The translations under genes and the position numbers were made by a program. Below, one piece after another: positions 27,619-35,082 of a DNA stretch of 64,000 nt. The stretch's first letter is position 1. The number at the start of each line of letters is the position of its first letter. A model generated the notes under the pieces. It made no database searches. It had not been told where the DNA came from and was given only the letters and a program-made list of their open reading frames with translations. Source of the DNA: Streptomyces kanamyceticus (GTDB lineage: Bacteria > Actinomycetota > Actinomycetes > Streptomycetales > Streptomycetaceae); NCBI RefSeq assembly GCF_008704495.1, contig NZ_CP023699.1, positions 5,146,001-5,210,000 on the forward strand, in the 5' to 3' direction.

Positions 27619-28355
27619 GCCGTCACCGCCCGGAGTGGCACGACCGGGGCGGGCGTGCAGGGCTCAGCGCTCATGACGAGGTGATCGAGGCTGGCCAGGT
27701 AGCCACCGGTCAGCGGGGCCGGGCCCAGACGCCGCAGGTGCAGGACCGGAGCCAACGAGGGGATCATGCCGTCCACCGGGGTGGAGACCAGCAGGTCATC
27801 GTCGGCGCGCAATACGTCAGCGACGAGCCCGGCATGGGTGGCGATCTGGATGCCGGGATGGTCGGCCAGCGCCAGCAATGCGTCAGCGATCTGGAGAGCG
27901 CGGCCGGTCAGCGTTTCGGGGATCACCACGCGCACCCGGACCCCGCAGGCCGCCTTGTCGGCGAGCAGCGCGGGCAGGTCACCGACCACATGGGCCACGA
28001 AGGCGAGGTTGGCCACGGCGAGATCCAGGGTGGCCGTAGCGGAGTCGAGCACCTGCCGCCACAGGTCCATGGGGACCATCGAGCGGGTCGCGTAGGAGGC
28101 GACCACCTCAGCCTGCGGAGCGACGACCGAACGGCGGCGCTCACCCATGACGGGCCACAGGTGGTAGGCGTCGGCGTCCAGGCGCCGCGCGGCAGCGTGT
28201 GCGTGCCGGGCATGCGGCGTGCGGCCGGTGGACAGCCACCGTTCGACACTCTTGGGGTCAATACCCAGGTGACCGGCCAGGGCCTCGATCGTCACGTTCG
28301 CGGCCGTCATCGCACCGCGCAGCCGCTCATTCCCGGTGATCGTCGCGGTAGTCAC
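27615..28355 (-). CDS. HTH protein with C-terminal phospholipase-D-like domain
   Basis: 246 residues. N-terminal Xre-type HTH: GAMTAANVTIEALAGHLGID then PKSVERWLSTGRTP (about 14-46). The C-terminal part (105-230) alternates hydrophobic strands and helices (TLDLAVANLAFVAHVVGDL, GVRVRVVIPE, DDDLLVSTPVDG) like the DUF5919/PLD-like region found in other streptomycete HTH proteins, but I see no HKD catalytic motif. Commonly next to rep in such elements; likely regulatory. GTG start; both ends overlap neighbours by 4 bp. Confidence 0.65.
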   Translation of the reverse strand: MTTATITGNERLRGAMTAANVTIEALAGHLGIDPKSVERWLSTGRTPHARHAHAAARRLDADAYHLWPVMGERRRSVVAPQAEVVASYATRSMVPMDLWRQVLDSATATLDLAVANLAFVAHVVGDLPALLADKAACGVRVRVVIPETLTGRALQIADALLALADHPGIQIATHAGLVADVLRADDDLLVSTPVDGMIPSLAPVLHLRRLGPAPLTGGYLASLDHLVMSAEPCTPAPVVPLRAVTA

Positions 28356-28714
28356 GCGGCCACCTCCACCGGGGCAGGAAGCCCGGGGGTGAATGACTGG
28401 GCGCGGTAGCCGGGCATCGGCTCATCCTCAGGACCGATCTCGACCGGGAAGACGATCTCGCTGCACACGCAGGGGATCACCAGCCCGACCGTGCCGGACA
28501 CGGAACCGTCATCGTCGATCAGGGTTCCGGCGCCCTTGCAGTCCTCACAGACCAGGAAGCCAAACGAAGGGTCGGAGGGACAGAGCGTGCCCCCGTCATG
28601 GGTGAGCACCTCCACCTCATCCACCAGGACACGCGTCCACAGCGGGAAGCGGTCCGAGCGGCAACCGGGGCAGGCCGGGCGGGGCAGACCGTTCAAAATC
28701 GATCGCGTCATCAC
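28352..28714 (-). CDS. hypothetical Cys-rich zinc-ribbon-like protein
   Basis: 120 residues, first gene of the element 1 operon. It has CPGCRSDRF near the N terminus, CEDCKGAGTLIDDDGS in the middle and CVC later, so it probably binds zinc as a DnaJ-like or rubredoxin-like ribbon. No catalytic motif is seen. GTG 28714 or ATG 28711 can start it; GAGGG lies 9-12 bp upstream. It overlaps the HTH/PLD gene by 4 bp. Function unknown; such small Cys-rich proteins are common upstream of rep in actinomycete elements. Confidence 0.65.
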   Translation of the reverse strand: MMTRSILNGLPRPACPGCRSDRFPLWTRVLVDEVEVLTHDGGTLCPSDPSFGFLVCEDCKGAGTLIDDDGSVSGTVGLVIPCVCSEIVFPVEIGPEDEPMPGYRAQSFTPGLPAPVEVAA

Positions 28715-28838
28715 GCGGCACCACCCTCGGGCGGGAGGTGCAAAGCGTTCAGCGTCGCAGGCATCATGGAGATTCCCTCCGGGGACGAAGGGGCGGCGGC
28801 TTGCTTGGCGGTAGGGCGCCGCCCCAGGCGAACGTGTA

Positions 28839-28914
28839 CTAGCTCACGTTCATGTATACGCGTACTAGTACGCGATGGCAAGGCTATTTGGGGGTACCCT
28901 TGTCCGTGAGCTAG
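28839..28914. promoter_or_regulatory. operator cluster between element operon and GntR gene
   Basis: A 16-bp perfect palindrome, CGCGTACTAGTACGCG (28859-28874), is flanked by an inverted pair CTAGCTCACG (28839-28848) and CGTGAGCTAG (28905-28914). All share ACTAG/GCTAG half-sites. GntR regulators bind such dyads, so this is the likely switch that keeps the int-xis-rep operon silent. Confidence 0.6.
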
Positions 28915-28933
28915 CAGACGATCTGGAGGAGAG

Positions 28934-29671
28934 ATGACACCGCGAGTTCAGCGGGCCGCGCCGCCGTTCATGCAGATCGCGGACCACTTTCGACAGCAGA
29001 TCATTGACGGTGTACTGACCCAGGACACGAAGTTGCCGTCAGTTGCCGACATTGCTGAGGAGTGGGGTGTAGCTACGGCTACCGCCGCCAAGGGGCTGAA
29101 GCAGCTCCAGGCGGAGGGGTACGTGCGCGCGTCGACCCAAGGAACCTTTGTCGACCTTGGGCGTAAACTCACAAGTGGCTCTGATCGTTTGCAGCTCCAG
29201 CGAGCCACGGGGAGCGGATTCCGCCCCGGAGAGCGAGTCGAGATCGTTGCAGCTTCTCTTATGCCAGCACCGGCCGAAGTGGCCGAAGCGCTAGGACTCG
29301 AAGAGGGAGCTTCCGTGATCCGGCGCCAGCGTCGGTACCTGGACGACGAAGGGGTAATCACCCTCTCTACGTCTTGGCTTTCAGGAGGGCTGGCGGAGCA
29401 GGCCCCGGAGTTGGCCGTAGCTGAGACTCTGCCGAAGATGACATTCGGGCTGATCGAAGATCGCACAGGGCGCCGTACGGTTCGGCGTCGCGATGTTGTG
29501 GGGTTGAAGCCCGTACCCGAAGACGCCGCAGAGCTCCTCGGTGTCGAGGCTGGGTCACCTGCCCTCACCATGACCAACTATTACTGGGACCAAGACGGAT
29601 CCATGGTCGAGTACGCCACCGACTACCTAGGGGCTGGCCGACAGCTCACGGCGGAGTACGACATCACCTGA
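28934..29671 (+). CDS. GntR/UTRA regulator, KorSA-like
   Basis: 245 residues with a strong ribosome site (GGAGGAGAG). N-terminal winged helix: PPFMQIADHFRQQIIDGVLT, LPSVADIAEEWGVATATAAK, GLKQLQAEGYVRAS. C-terminal UTRA domain (about 80-240) with VIRRQRRYLDDEGVITLSTSW and YYWDQDGSMVEYATDYL. In pSAM2 the GntR protein KorSA represses the activator of replication and transfer; this protein is divergent from the replication operon and probably does the same through the dyads at 28839-28914. The UTRA domain suggests a small-molecule ligand. Confidence 0.87.
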   Translation: MTPRVQRAAPPFMQIADHFRQQIIDGVLTQDTKLPSVADIAEEWGVATATAAKGLKQLQAEGYVRASTQGTFVDLGRKLTSGSDRLQLQRATGSGFRPGERVEIVAASLMPAPAEVAEALGLEEGASVIRRQRRYLDDEGVITLSTSWLSGGLAEQAPELAVAETLPKMTFGLIEDRTGRRTVRRRDVVGLKPVPEDAAELLGVEAGSPALTMTNYYWDQDGSMVEYATDYLGAGRQLTAEYDIT

Positions 29672-29787
29672 TGTGAGGGGCTGGCCGTTACAGGTTTCTC
29701 TACCTCATCAAGGCTCGCTGCGCTCGCGGCCGCCCGTGTCGACCGCGAGCGTCCACCATCGGGTATGAGGCTTCGGCCCCTGGTGAC

Positions 29788-30156
29788 GTGGGCAAGCCCG
29801 CCGCGCACCGCCACCGCGATCCGACCTTGCAGGGGAAAAGACCTCAGCAGCCGTAGGACCACAACCGCGCGCACGAGCACACAAGACCCCCATCAAGACC
29901 ACGGACCCGAGCCGTCCCAAAGGGATCAGTCCGAAGAACCGAGGGCCCCGAACGGGGCGGCGCCGGTCGGCCGCCGCCCCGCCGCCTCCATGTCTACGCC
30001 AACGGCCGCGTGTCGCCGTCCGCCCGTCGCCCCCAAGGGGCCACAAACCCAGCACCGGGTCACAGGGCACAGGGGATTGCCGCACAGCAGGCCACCGACG
30101 CTTTGGGTTACCGAATAGGCCGGATCGCGGTGGCGGTGCGCGGCGGGCTTGCCCAC
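29788..30156. repeat. 36-bp perfect inverted repeat flanking 297 bp
   Basis: 29788-29823 and 30121-30156 are exact reverse complements over 36 bp (arm begins GTGGGCAAGCCCGCC). The enclosed, apparently non-coding 297 bp includes a 9-bp GC stem (29954-29962 with 29972-29980). Six-frame reading gives only implausible Pro/Arg-rich peptides. With a rep gene nearby, this may be a replication or transfer origin, or a decayed insertion with terminal repeats. Confidence 0.7.
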
Positions 30157-30441
30157 TCCCCGTGGCCAGGCCCCACACCCGGATGATCGACACCACCGAC
30201 GCCATGGGTACCCCCGTGCCGCACGCCTCGAAGGCAGCGAACCGACCACCCCACCGCACCCGAGCAGGCCCGTGCAGGCTGCCGACGTCCAGAGCTTCGA
30301 GCGCGAGCCCGCAGCAGGCGACCGCCCCGCCGATCGGTCCACCACGCGCCGCGGGGAGCAGGAGGCGGAGGGAAGGGGAGGTAGGGAGAGGGTGGGGATG
30401 GTGGGGGCTGGGGCGGTCGGCTCCACGGCTTTAGGCAGCCA

Positions 30442-30550
30442 CTTTGGGGCGAGCCTCTAAGATCATGGCCCCGATTCGGACCTTGCGGGCAGGTCCAGTG
30501 ACTGCCCGAATCGCGATGAGCTTAAGGGGCCATGATCACTCGCCCCAAAG
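30442..30550. repeat. nested hairpin, about 109 bp, possible single-strand origin
   Basis: CTTTGGGGCGAG (30442-30453) pairs with 30539-30550, and GATCATGGCCCC (30461-30472) with 30526-30537. Inside are GATTCG/CGAATC and GGGCAG/CTGCCC pairs. Extruded as single strand this forms a long multi-stem hairpin, as in the lagging-strand origins of rolling-circle replicons. Confidence 0.6.
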
Positions 30551-30653
30551 CAGCTCCCGCCCAAAGCCGCTCCACCGACCTCAGTCGCGATCCATCCCGC
30601 CAAGGGAGCATCCTGGAGAGTGAGAGCCTCAGGCCGGAGCACCGGAGGTCACC

Positions 30654-30857
30654 ATGGGTACATGGGTTGATCAAATCTTTGGAGCTGCACAAGCGCAGCA
30701 AGGCGGAGTGGTCCGAAGATCAATTGACGACATCGAGCGGTTTACTTCTCTCGAAGAGATCGTTCGCATCGCGCGAGGGCGTAAGTTCCACGTCCTGGAG
30801 ACCGGGGATCAACTGGTGATCCTTTGCCACGAAGGCGAACTAAAGATCCACTGCTAG
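30654..30857 (+). CDS. small hypothetical protein in element 1
   Basis: 67 residues, ATG with GGAGG five bases upstream. It is soluble: MGTWVDQIFGAAQAQQGG, then IDDIERFTSLEEIVRIARGR and a strand-rich end (KFHVLETGDQLVILCHEGEL). Codon use is less G/C-biased than the host, in keeping with transfer. It sits between the nested hairpin and the right arm site, a place where such elements often carry small unidentified genes. No family recognised. Confidence 0.6.
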   Translation: MGTWVDQIFGAAQAQQGGVVRRSIDDIERFTSLEEIVRIARGRKFHVLETGDQLVILCHEGELKIHC

Positions 30858-30872
30858 GTCCCGCAGGTTGCG

Positions 30873-30896
30873 GTACAGCAGCGAAGTACAGCAACC
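30873..30896 (+). repeat. right 24-bp direct repeat, likely integrase arm site
   Basis: Identical to 24733-24756 and 83 bp inside att copy 2. A further CAGCAACC follows one base on. Together the pair would bracket the core in the circular attP. Confidence 0.7.
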
Positions 30897-30978
30897 ACAG
30901 CAACCGAGCATGACTGGTAACGCCTGTTAGCCCCCTTCAGGCAGCCTGTATGACCGTCAATGTCTGATCTCTGTAGAG

Positions 30979-31022
30979 CTACGGATCAGAAGGTTGCAGG
31001 TTCGAATCCTGCCGAGTGCACA
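30979..31022 (+). repeat. att core copy 2 (junction of the two elements)
   Basis: The same 44 bp as copy 1, here without the 5' half of a tRNA. Upstream sequence differs entirely, so this is an attachment-site junction, not a tRNA gene. Confidence 0.92.
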
Positions 31023-31027
31023 GTGGA

Positions 31028-31063
31028 CCAGAGGCCCCGACGAGAAATCGTCGGGGCCTCTGG
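31028..31063 (+). terminator. terminator hairpin next to att copy 2
   Basis: A perfect 16-bp stem (CCAGAGGCCCCGACGA with its complement) closes a GAAA loop, 5 bp after the core. It occupies the same place relative to the core as the hairpins at copies 1 and 3. Confidence 0.75.
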
Positions 31064-31222
31064 CTTTTGCGATGGTGACAGTGGCTGACGGCAGCCGCCC
31101 GTCCCACCTACCCGGCCATCGCCGTGCAGTCCCCGACCCCAATCCGGGCGGGACACCGGCCACAGCCGCCAGCGCCGGCCGCGTGGGTCAGCGGACCATT
31201 CATCGGGCTGGAGAACGACACA

Positions 31223-32563
31223 TCAACCGACCAGTGCCGGAGGTGCGAGCGTCCGCGCGCGGTCGTACAGATCACGGGCCGACGCGTTCCGCAGATGCGG
31301 GCGGATGAGGCCGAACATGGCTTTCACGCGGTCGTCGGCCCGTCCGGACTGCACCATGGGGTAGTCGTCGAGCGCTTGGTGCCAGGTGGTGCAGGCAGCT
31401 TCCAAGTGCCCTATCTCCAACTGACGCTCAGCGAGCAAGCCGCGTCGATGGACCCGCGTACGACGGTAGACGCTCGGGCGGAGATCATCTGCATGGCGCA
31501 TGGCCTCAACTGCCCCTGGCCTGTCGCCGAGTTCGTAGCGCACTTGGCTGGCGTGGTAGTTGAGCGACGACGGATCGTACGAGCCGAACGCCTTGCCGCG
31601 GGACTCGGCACGGTCCATGGCGGCTTCCGCCTCCCGGATATACCGCAGCGCGCTCGTACGGTCGCCGGTTTGGGCAGCGGTGTGCGCTTGCTGTCCGGCG
31701 AGGAAAGCCCGCATCCGAGGCCCGGCTTTCGGGGATGCTGCGGCGGCAGCGTCCGCCAGCTCCATGGCTTTGGACCCATGACGCAGGTCGACCGCCTGCA
31801 CGCTCATGCCACGCAAGGTCGTGCAGTACGTGAGGTGATCCTCTGCTGCCCCAGCCAGCTCCAGGGCCTTGATGTAGTAGCGCTGCGCGAGCCCGTGGAG
31901 TCCTTCGTCCACGGCCATGTAGCCAGTCAGGTAGAGCAGATCCGATGCGGCGGACTGCATCGCTTGCCGGACATCCTCGGGGGCGTCGGCGCGCAGATAC
32001 GCGGCGACCGTGTTGACCATGAACGAGGCCGCCATGGGGCGTGCGTGACGGCCGCCGAACTGGTCATCCAGGTCTGAGACGCGCTCGGTCATCGCTATGA
32101 CCATGTCCACTTCGTTCATGCCGATGCGCGACGTGCGGCCGGACTCCACGGCCTCGGCGCGTCCGATGACGTCGGGCCATCCGGGGATCGTCAAGGCGAC
32201 CGAGAACAGGCCCGCACCGAGGACTCCGCGGCGGGACGGGTCCATGTCTTGCCTCCCCAGGTCGATCAGCCCTTCCACGGTATCCATGGACGCAGGGGAG
32301 CGACCGAGGGGAACGGGCAGGCCCGCTTCAGCATGCGTGACCGGGCGGCCCAGCCGACGGGAGAAGGCTTCGAGGATGCAGCTCCGCACGGCATCGCGCG
32401 GAACGGTGCCGCCAAGCCAGTGGCTCACGGCCGACTCGTCGTAGCGCAGGGGAGTGCCGGTTTCCGTGCCTATGCGGTTCACGGCCCGTGCGAACTGGCG
32501 GTACGTCCAGCGGCTCTCGGTGAGCAGGTGGCCGAGCGCTGCGTTCGGTTCGCGCTTCGCCAT
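31223..32563 (-). CDS. HTH-TPR transcriptional regulator of element 2
   Basis: 446 residues. The N-terminal HTH (about 5-60: ALGHLLTESRWTYRQFARAV, YDESAVSHWLGGTVPRDAV) is of the type seen in streptomycete NsdA/BldD-like regulators. Residues 130-440 are all-helical with tetratricopeptide-like repeats (GLAQRYYIKALELAGAAEDH, DRTSALRYIREAEAAMDRAE). Such proteins sense peptides or protein partners. The ATG at 32563 is preferred over TTG 32572 because GGGGAG precedes it. Divergent from the small gene at 32725; three GCTTTCAAG repeats lie in its leader. Confidence 0.8.
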   Translation of the reverse strand: MAKREPNAALGHLLTESRWTYRQFARAVNRIGTETGTPLRYDESAVSHWLGGTVPRDAVRSCILEAFSRRLGRPVTHAEAGLPVPLGRSPASMDTVEGLIDLGRQDMDPSRRGVLGAGLFSVALTIPGWPDVIGRAEAVESGRTSRIGMNEVDMVIAMTERVSDLDDQFGGRHARPMAASFMVNTVAAYLRADAPEDVRQAMQSAASDLLYLTGYMAVDEGLHGLAQRYYIKALELAGAAEDHLTYCTTLRGMSVQAVDLRHGSKAMELADAAAAASPKAGPRMRAFLAGQQAHTAAQTGDRTSALRYIREAEAAMDRAESRGKAFGSYDPSSLNYHASQVRYELGDRPGAVEAMRHADDLRPSVYRRTRVHRRGLLAERQLEIGHLEAACTTWHQALDDYPMVQSGRADDRVKAMFGLIRPHLRNASARDLYDRARTLAPPALVG

Positions 32564-32590
32564 GGCTCTCAACTCCCCACGCTCTTGCGC

Positions 32591-32617
32591 GCTTTCAAGG
32601 CTTTCAAGGCTTTCAAG
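32591..32617. repeat. three tandem 9-bp repeats
   Basis: GCTTTCAAG is repeated three times without spacers, 28 bp upstream of the HTH-TPR start codon. A 9-bp period puts the copies nearly on one DNA face, as expected for an operator array or iteron. Confidence 0.75.
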
Positions 32618-32724
32618 TCCTGAGGGTGCTGCAACGGTACCGCCGTGCGTGGTCGCACGGTTGCGTAGAGCACACGGAAGATCGGCGAACCGCTCGCCAC
32701 AGACATCCCCCGAGGGGCTGAGTC

Positions 32725-32958
32725 ATGAGAAACGAAGTGCGGGAAGAGCTTGCCCGGATGACCGAGGAACAGGGCACGGACGGCGTGCTGAAGGTCGACA
32801 GCTTGGATGCCTACGAGCTGCCCCCTGGATCCATGAAGTACCCGCCGTGCCAGTGCCCCCAGCACCGAGCCGCCCCGGCTCAAGAGGCCGCCAGCGACGC
32901 GCACGGGGGCAACGCCGGTGAGGCCGGCATGGCCGCCGTGAGCTCGATCACCCCATGA
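32725..32958 (+). CDS. small acidic/Cys-containing protein of element 2
   Basis: 77 residues, ATG with GAGGGG upstream. A helical N terminus (MRNEVREELARMTEEQGTDG) is followed by PPGSMKYPPCQCPQHRAA, where Cys-x-Cys and His could bind a metal, and an Ala/Gly-rich tail. It is divergent from the HTH-TPR gene and followed by a strong hairpin. In other streptomycetes, small genes next to HTH-TPR regulators can be their signalling partners, but I see no family match here. No secretion signal. Confidence 0.55.
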   Translation: MRNEVREELARMTEEQGTDGVLKVDSLDAYELPPGSMKYPPCQCPQHRAAPAQEAASDAHGGNAGEAGMAAVSSITP

Positions 32959-32961
32959 ACT

Positions 32962-33006
32962 CCCGTCCGACTGCCGTTGCGTGACGGCGGTTGGCAGCCG
33001 GACGGG
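32962..33006 (+). terminator. hairpin between two element 2 genes
   Basis: CCCGTCCGACTGCC (32962-32975) pairs with GGCAGCCGGACGGG (32993-33006) with one mismatch. It starts 3 bp after the upstream stop codon and ends 38 bp before the next start. Confidence 0.6.
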
Positions 33007-33043
33007 TCCACCGATGCACCAACCGACGAAGGAGAGTGCAGCA

Positions 33044-33625
33044 GTGTCCGCAACGCTAGTACGGCCCGCCCCGGAGGTCGTCGCTCGGCGAGCCCGCGAG
33101 ATCCTCGCGATCGTCGAGGGCGACCGGGAGTTCGACCGCTTGCGCACGGCGTGCGCCAAGTACGACGAAGATTGGCAGTGCTTCATGGGCTACGCCCTGG
33201 TGGACGGGTTCGACGTCGCGAAGGACACCGAGCCCCTGTTCCCCGAGGCCATGCGTGCCATGGCGATCAAGTCGGCCATCTACGAGATGACGGACGACGA
33301 GGAGGCCGCCGAGATCCCCGTGTCCGTCCCCGTGGACGAGATGGTCCACGCACTCGCCGCTCAGTTCACCGTGCTCTGCCGCATCCAGGCCCGCACCGGG
33401 ATCAAGTTCGTGCACGCCACGGACCGCGAGGCCATCGGCGAGTGGGACCACGGTGACTACACCCACCAGGTGTACCGCTCGGCGTGGGGCCCGATGAACG
33501 AGCGCTACTGGTTCGACAAGGACGAGACCGCCAGGCGCAAGGCCATCGTGGCGGCCAAGTACGAGCCGCTCGGCATCCTTGATGGTGGCCGCCGTTTTGC
33601 CCCCGGATTCCCCATGGCCAGCTAG
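33044..33625 (+). CDS. hypothetical protein of element 2
   Basis: 193 residues; GTG start supported by GGAGAG 7 bp upstream. Soluble and acidic, mostly helical: VVARRAREILAIVEGDREFD, AKYDEDWQCFMGYALVDGFD, then VHALAAQFTVLCRIQARTGI and a strand-rich end (GDYTHQVYRSAWGPMNERYW). No known motif and no membrane segment. It is convergent with the Cys-containing gene at 33632, leaving only 6 bp. I do not recognise it. Confidence 0.65.
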   Translation: MSATLVRPAPEVVARRAREILAIVEGDREFDRLRTACAKYDEDWQCFMGYALVDGFDVAKDTEPLFPEAMRAMAIKSAIYEMTDDEEAAEIPVSVPVDEMVHALAAQFTVLCRIQARTGIKFVHATDREAIGEWDHGDYTHQVYRSAWGPMNERYWFDKDETARRKAIVAAKYEPLGILDGGRRFAPGFPMAS

Positions 33626-33631
33626 GGGGGG

Positions 33632-34033
33632 CTAGTTGAAGGCGCGGCGCAGTGCCAGGGTCGCATCGACTTCCGGGAAGGCCCGCCGGATCTCACGGTC
33701 GGCCAGGTCGATCAGCAGCTCCAGCGCGCCCGGTGCTGCGCCGTGCACCAACTCCCGTAGGTACTCATCGAGTTCGGCGACATCATCGGGCAGCGAGACG
33801 CCCGCCAGCAGAGCCACGCCGTCCGTCTTGTACGGCGCGGGCGGTAGTCCCACCTTCTCCGGGTGCACGCAGACAGGCACACCACGCAGGGTGTACCTGT
33901 GGCCGTCATCTGGATTGAAGGGGCATTCGCGAGACGGACCCTCGGCCACGTCGAACTCGCCGAGAGGGAAGCGGCGGGACGGGCAGATGCCGCATGCGCG
34001 GTGGCCGTCACTGGAGACGAAAGCCTGAGCCAT
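33632..34033 (-). CDS. hypothetical protein with N-terminal Cys motif
   Basis: 133 residues. The start reads MAQAFVSSDGHRACGICPSR, with CGIC plus later ECPFN and VPVCVHPEK, which could form a zinc site. The C-terminal half is helical (DDVAELDEYLRELVHGAAPG). ATG 34033. It lies downstream of the nuclease-like gene on the same strand with 68 bp between them, so the two may be cotranscribed. Function unknown. Confidence 0.6.
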   Translation of the reverse strand: MAQAFVSSDGHRACGICPSRRFPLGEFDVAEGPSRECPFNPDDGHRYTLRGVPVCVHPEKVGLPPAPYKTDGVALLAGVSLPDDVAELDEYLRELVHGAAPGALELLIDLADREIRRAFPEVDATLALRRAFN

Positions 34034-34101
34034 GGCCCGCAGGGTAACGTCTTCCGTTTGGTTGCACGGGCGCCTAAGTAACGGTGAGAGCGAGCGGTTA
34101 C

Positions 34102-34911
34102 CTACCCACCGAGACGCTTGAGGAAGGTGGCCACGAACTTCTCCACCTCTTCCTTCTTGGTCGAGTCCCGTACGTCGAGGCGGTCAACGTAGTGGACACC
34201 GGCGTTCTGCATGAGGCGGTCTCTGCTCTTATCGGAGGACGCACGCTCCTTGTGATGCGGGCCGTCAATCTCGATGACACCAGCACGGCCCCGATAGGTG
34301 ACGAGCAGGTCCGGTTCATACGTGTGGCCACGGACACGCATGGCGCCGAGCGGGACTATGCCTATCGTGTCGTCGTCGGGAAGGGCTGCCTGTCGTTCCT
34401 TTAGGACCCTGTAGACGCCCTGTTCCCACACATTGGTGAAGTGAAGGCCGTCCTCCATCGGGTGTTGGGGTTCGAGTCGAACGCGTCGAGCTTGATTGGT
34501 TGGACTTGGGCCAGTCGCGGCACGCAACTGTTTGCGCCAATCGACGCTGACTTCTGGGATGGTCGGCAGAACCTCCATGAGACCGACCGACAGGTCTCGA
34601 TTCCTCGCGGTGACCGTGCGCATGGCCTCGCGTATCCGCTCCTGGGCTTCCTCCGTGAAGCGGGGGAGCAAGTGCGGCTCTACCTCCAACACCGCCTTGT
34701 AGGTGTCTATCCCGAAGTCCGAATCCCAAAGAGTCAGGTGCGCCGTGGTCACGTCTACCGCGATGCCCGCAGTTTCGGCGTCGCCCTGCCTGTGGAGCAG
34801 CGTGGCGGCAGCCCCGAGTACCTGCTCGCCTCGGAGCCGGTCGAGCTCACTTTCGGAAAGCCCCTCAGGGTTCGCCAGGATCTGATCCAGTGAGCGCAGG
34901 TCATCACTCAT
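34102..34911 (-). CDS. putative DUF559-like PD-(D/E)XK nuclease
   Basis: 269 residues. The C-terminal third has a restriction-endonuclease-like core: YEPDLLVTYRGRAG (Asp201), GVIEIDGPHHK (Glu214, Asp216) and SDKSRDRLMQNAGVHYVDRL, the pattern of DUF559/Vsr-related nucleases. The N-terminal 160 residues are helical and unassigned, perhaps a partner- or DNA-binding part. The ATG at 34911 is chosen as the first after a non-conserved upstream stretch; no strong ribosome site is visible. As cargo of an integrative element next to att copy 3, it may be a defence or DNA-processing nuclease; this is inference. Confidence 0.6.
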   Translation of the reverse strand: MSDDLRSLDQILANPEGLSESELDRLRGEQVLGAAATLLHRQGDAETAGIAVDVTTAHLTLWDSDFGIDTYKAVLEVEPHLLPRFTEEAQERIREAMRTVTARNRDLSVGLMEVLPTIPEVSVDWRKQLRAATGPSPTNQARRVRLEPQHPMEDGLHFTNVWEQGVYRVLKERQAALPDDDTIGIVPLGAMRVRGHTYEPDLLVTYRGRAGVIEIDGPHHKERASSDKSRDRLMQNAGVHYVDRLDVRDSTKKEEVEKFVATFLKRLGG

Positions 34912-34976
34912 AGTCAGATGGTGGCATCTGCCACTGACAACTAGGCAGAGCTCGGTGCCGATTGGCGTCGTGACGG

Positions 34977-34997
34977 TGACGGCAATCCTGACGGCAA
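34977..34997. repeat. paired TGACGGCAA repeats near right end of element 2
   Basis: TGACGGCAA occurs at 34977-34985 and 34989-34997, and TGACGGCA at 31086-31093 near the opposite end. These could be arm sites for the integrase that first inserted element 2, differing from those of element 1. Confidence 0.35.
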
Positions 34998-35082
34998 CGA
35001 CGGCACACGCAGGCTGGTGACCACCACCGCCAGCGGCCACCGTTCCAGGTGGGAGAGCCCTCTCCCGGCCCCCCGCCCCAAC

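Larger units (their letters stand above)
24685..31022. mobile_element. element 1: RepSA-type integrative element without tra
   Basis: About 6.3 kb between att copies 1 and 2. It carries the core of an actinomycete integrative element: tyrosine integrase, excisionase and a RepSA-like rolling-circle initiator in one overlapping minus-strand operon, with a divergent GntR regulator like KorSA of pSAM2. No FtsK/SpoIIIE-type transfer gene, spread gene or NUDIX gene is present, so it looks mobilizable rather than self-transmissible. Non-coding inverted repeats (29788-30156, 30442-30550) may be its origins. Coordinates assume recombination within the shared core. Confidence 0.85.

Noticed and set aside
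29708..30259. 183-residue minus-strand frame and overlapping plus-strand frames in element 1
   Set aside because: They cross the 36-bp inverted repeat, have no ribosome sites and read as Arg/Pro/Gly-rich peptide; treated as non-coding.
30979..31022. Second tRNA-Arg gene (also at 35083)
   Set aside because: Only the 3' part of the tRNA is present; the 5' acceptor and D arm are missing, so these are att copies.
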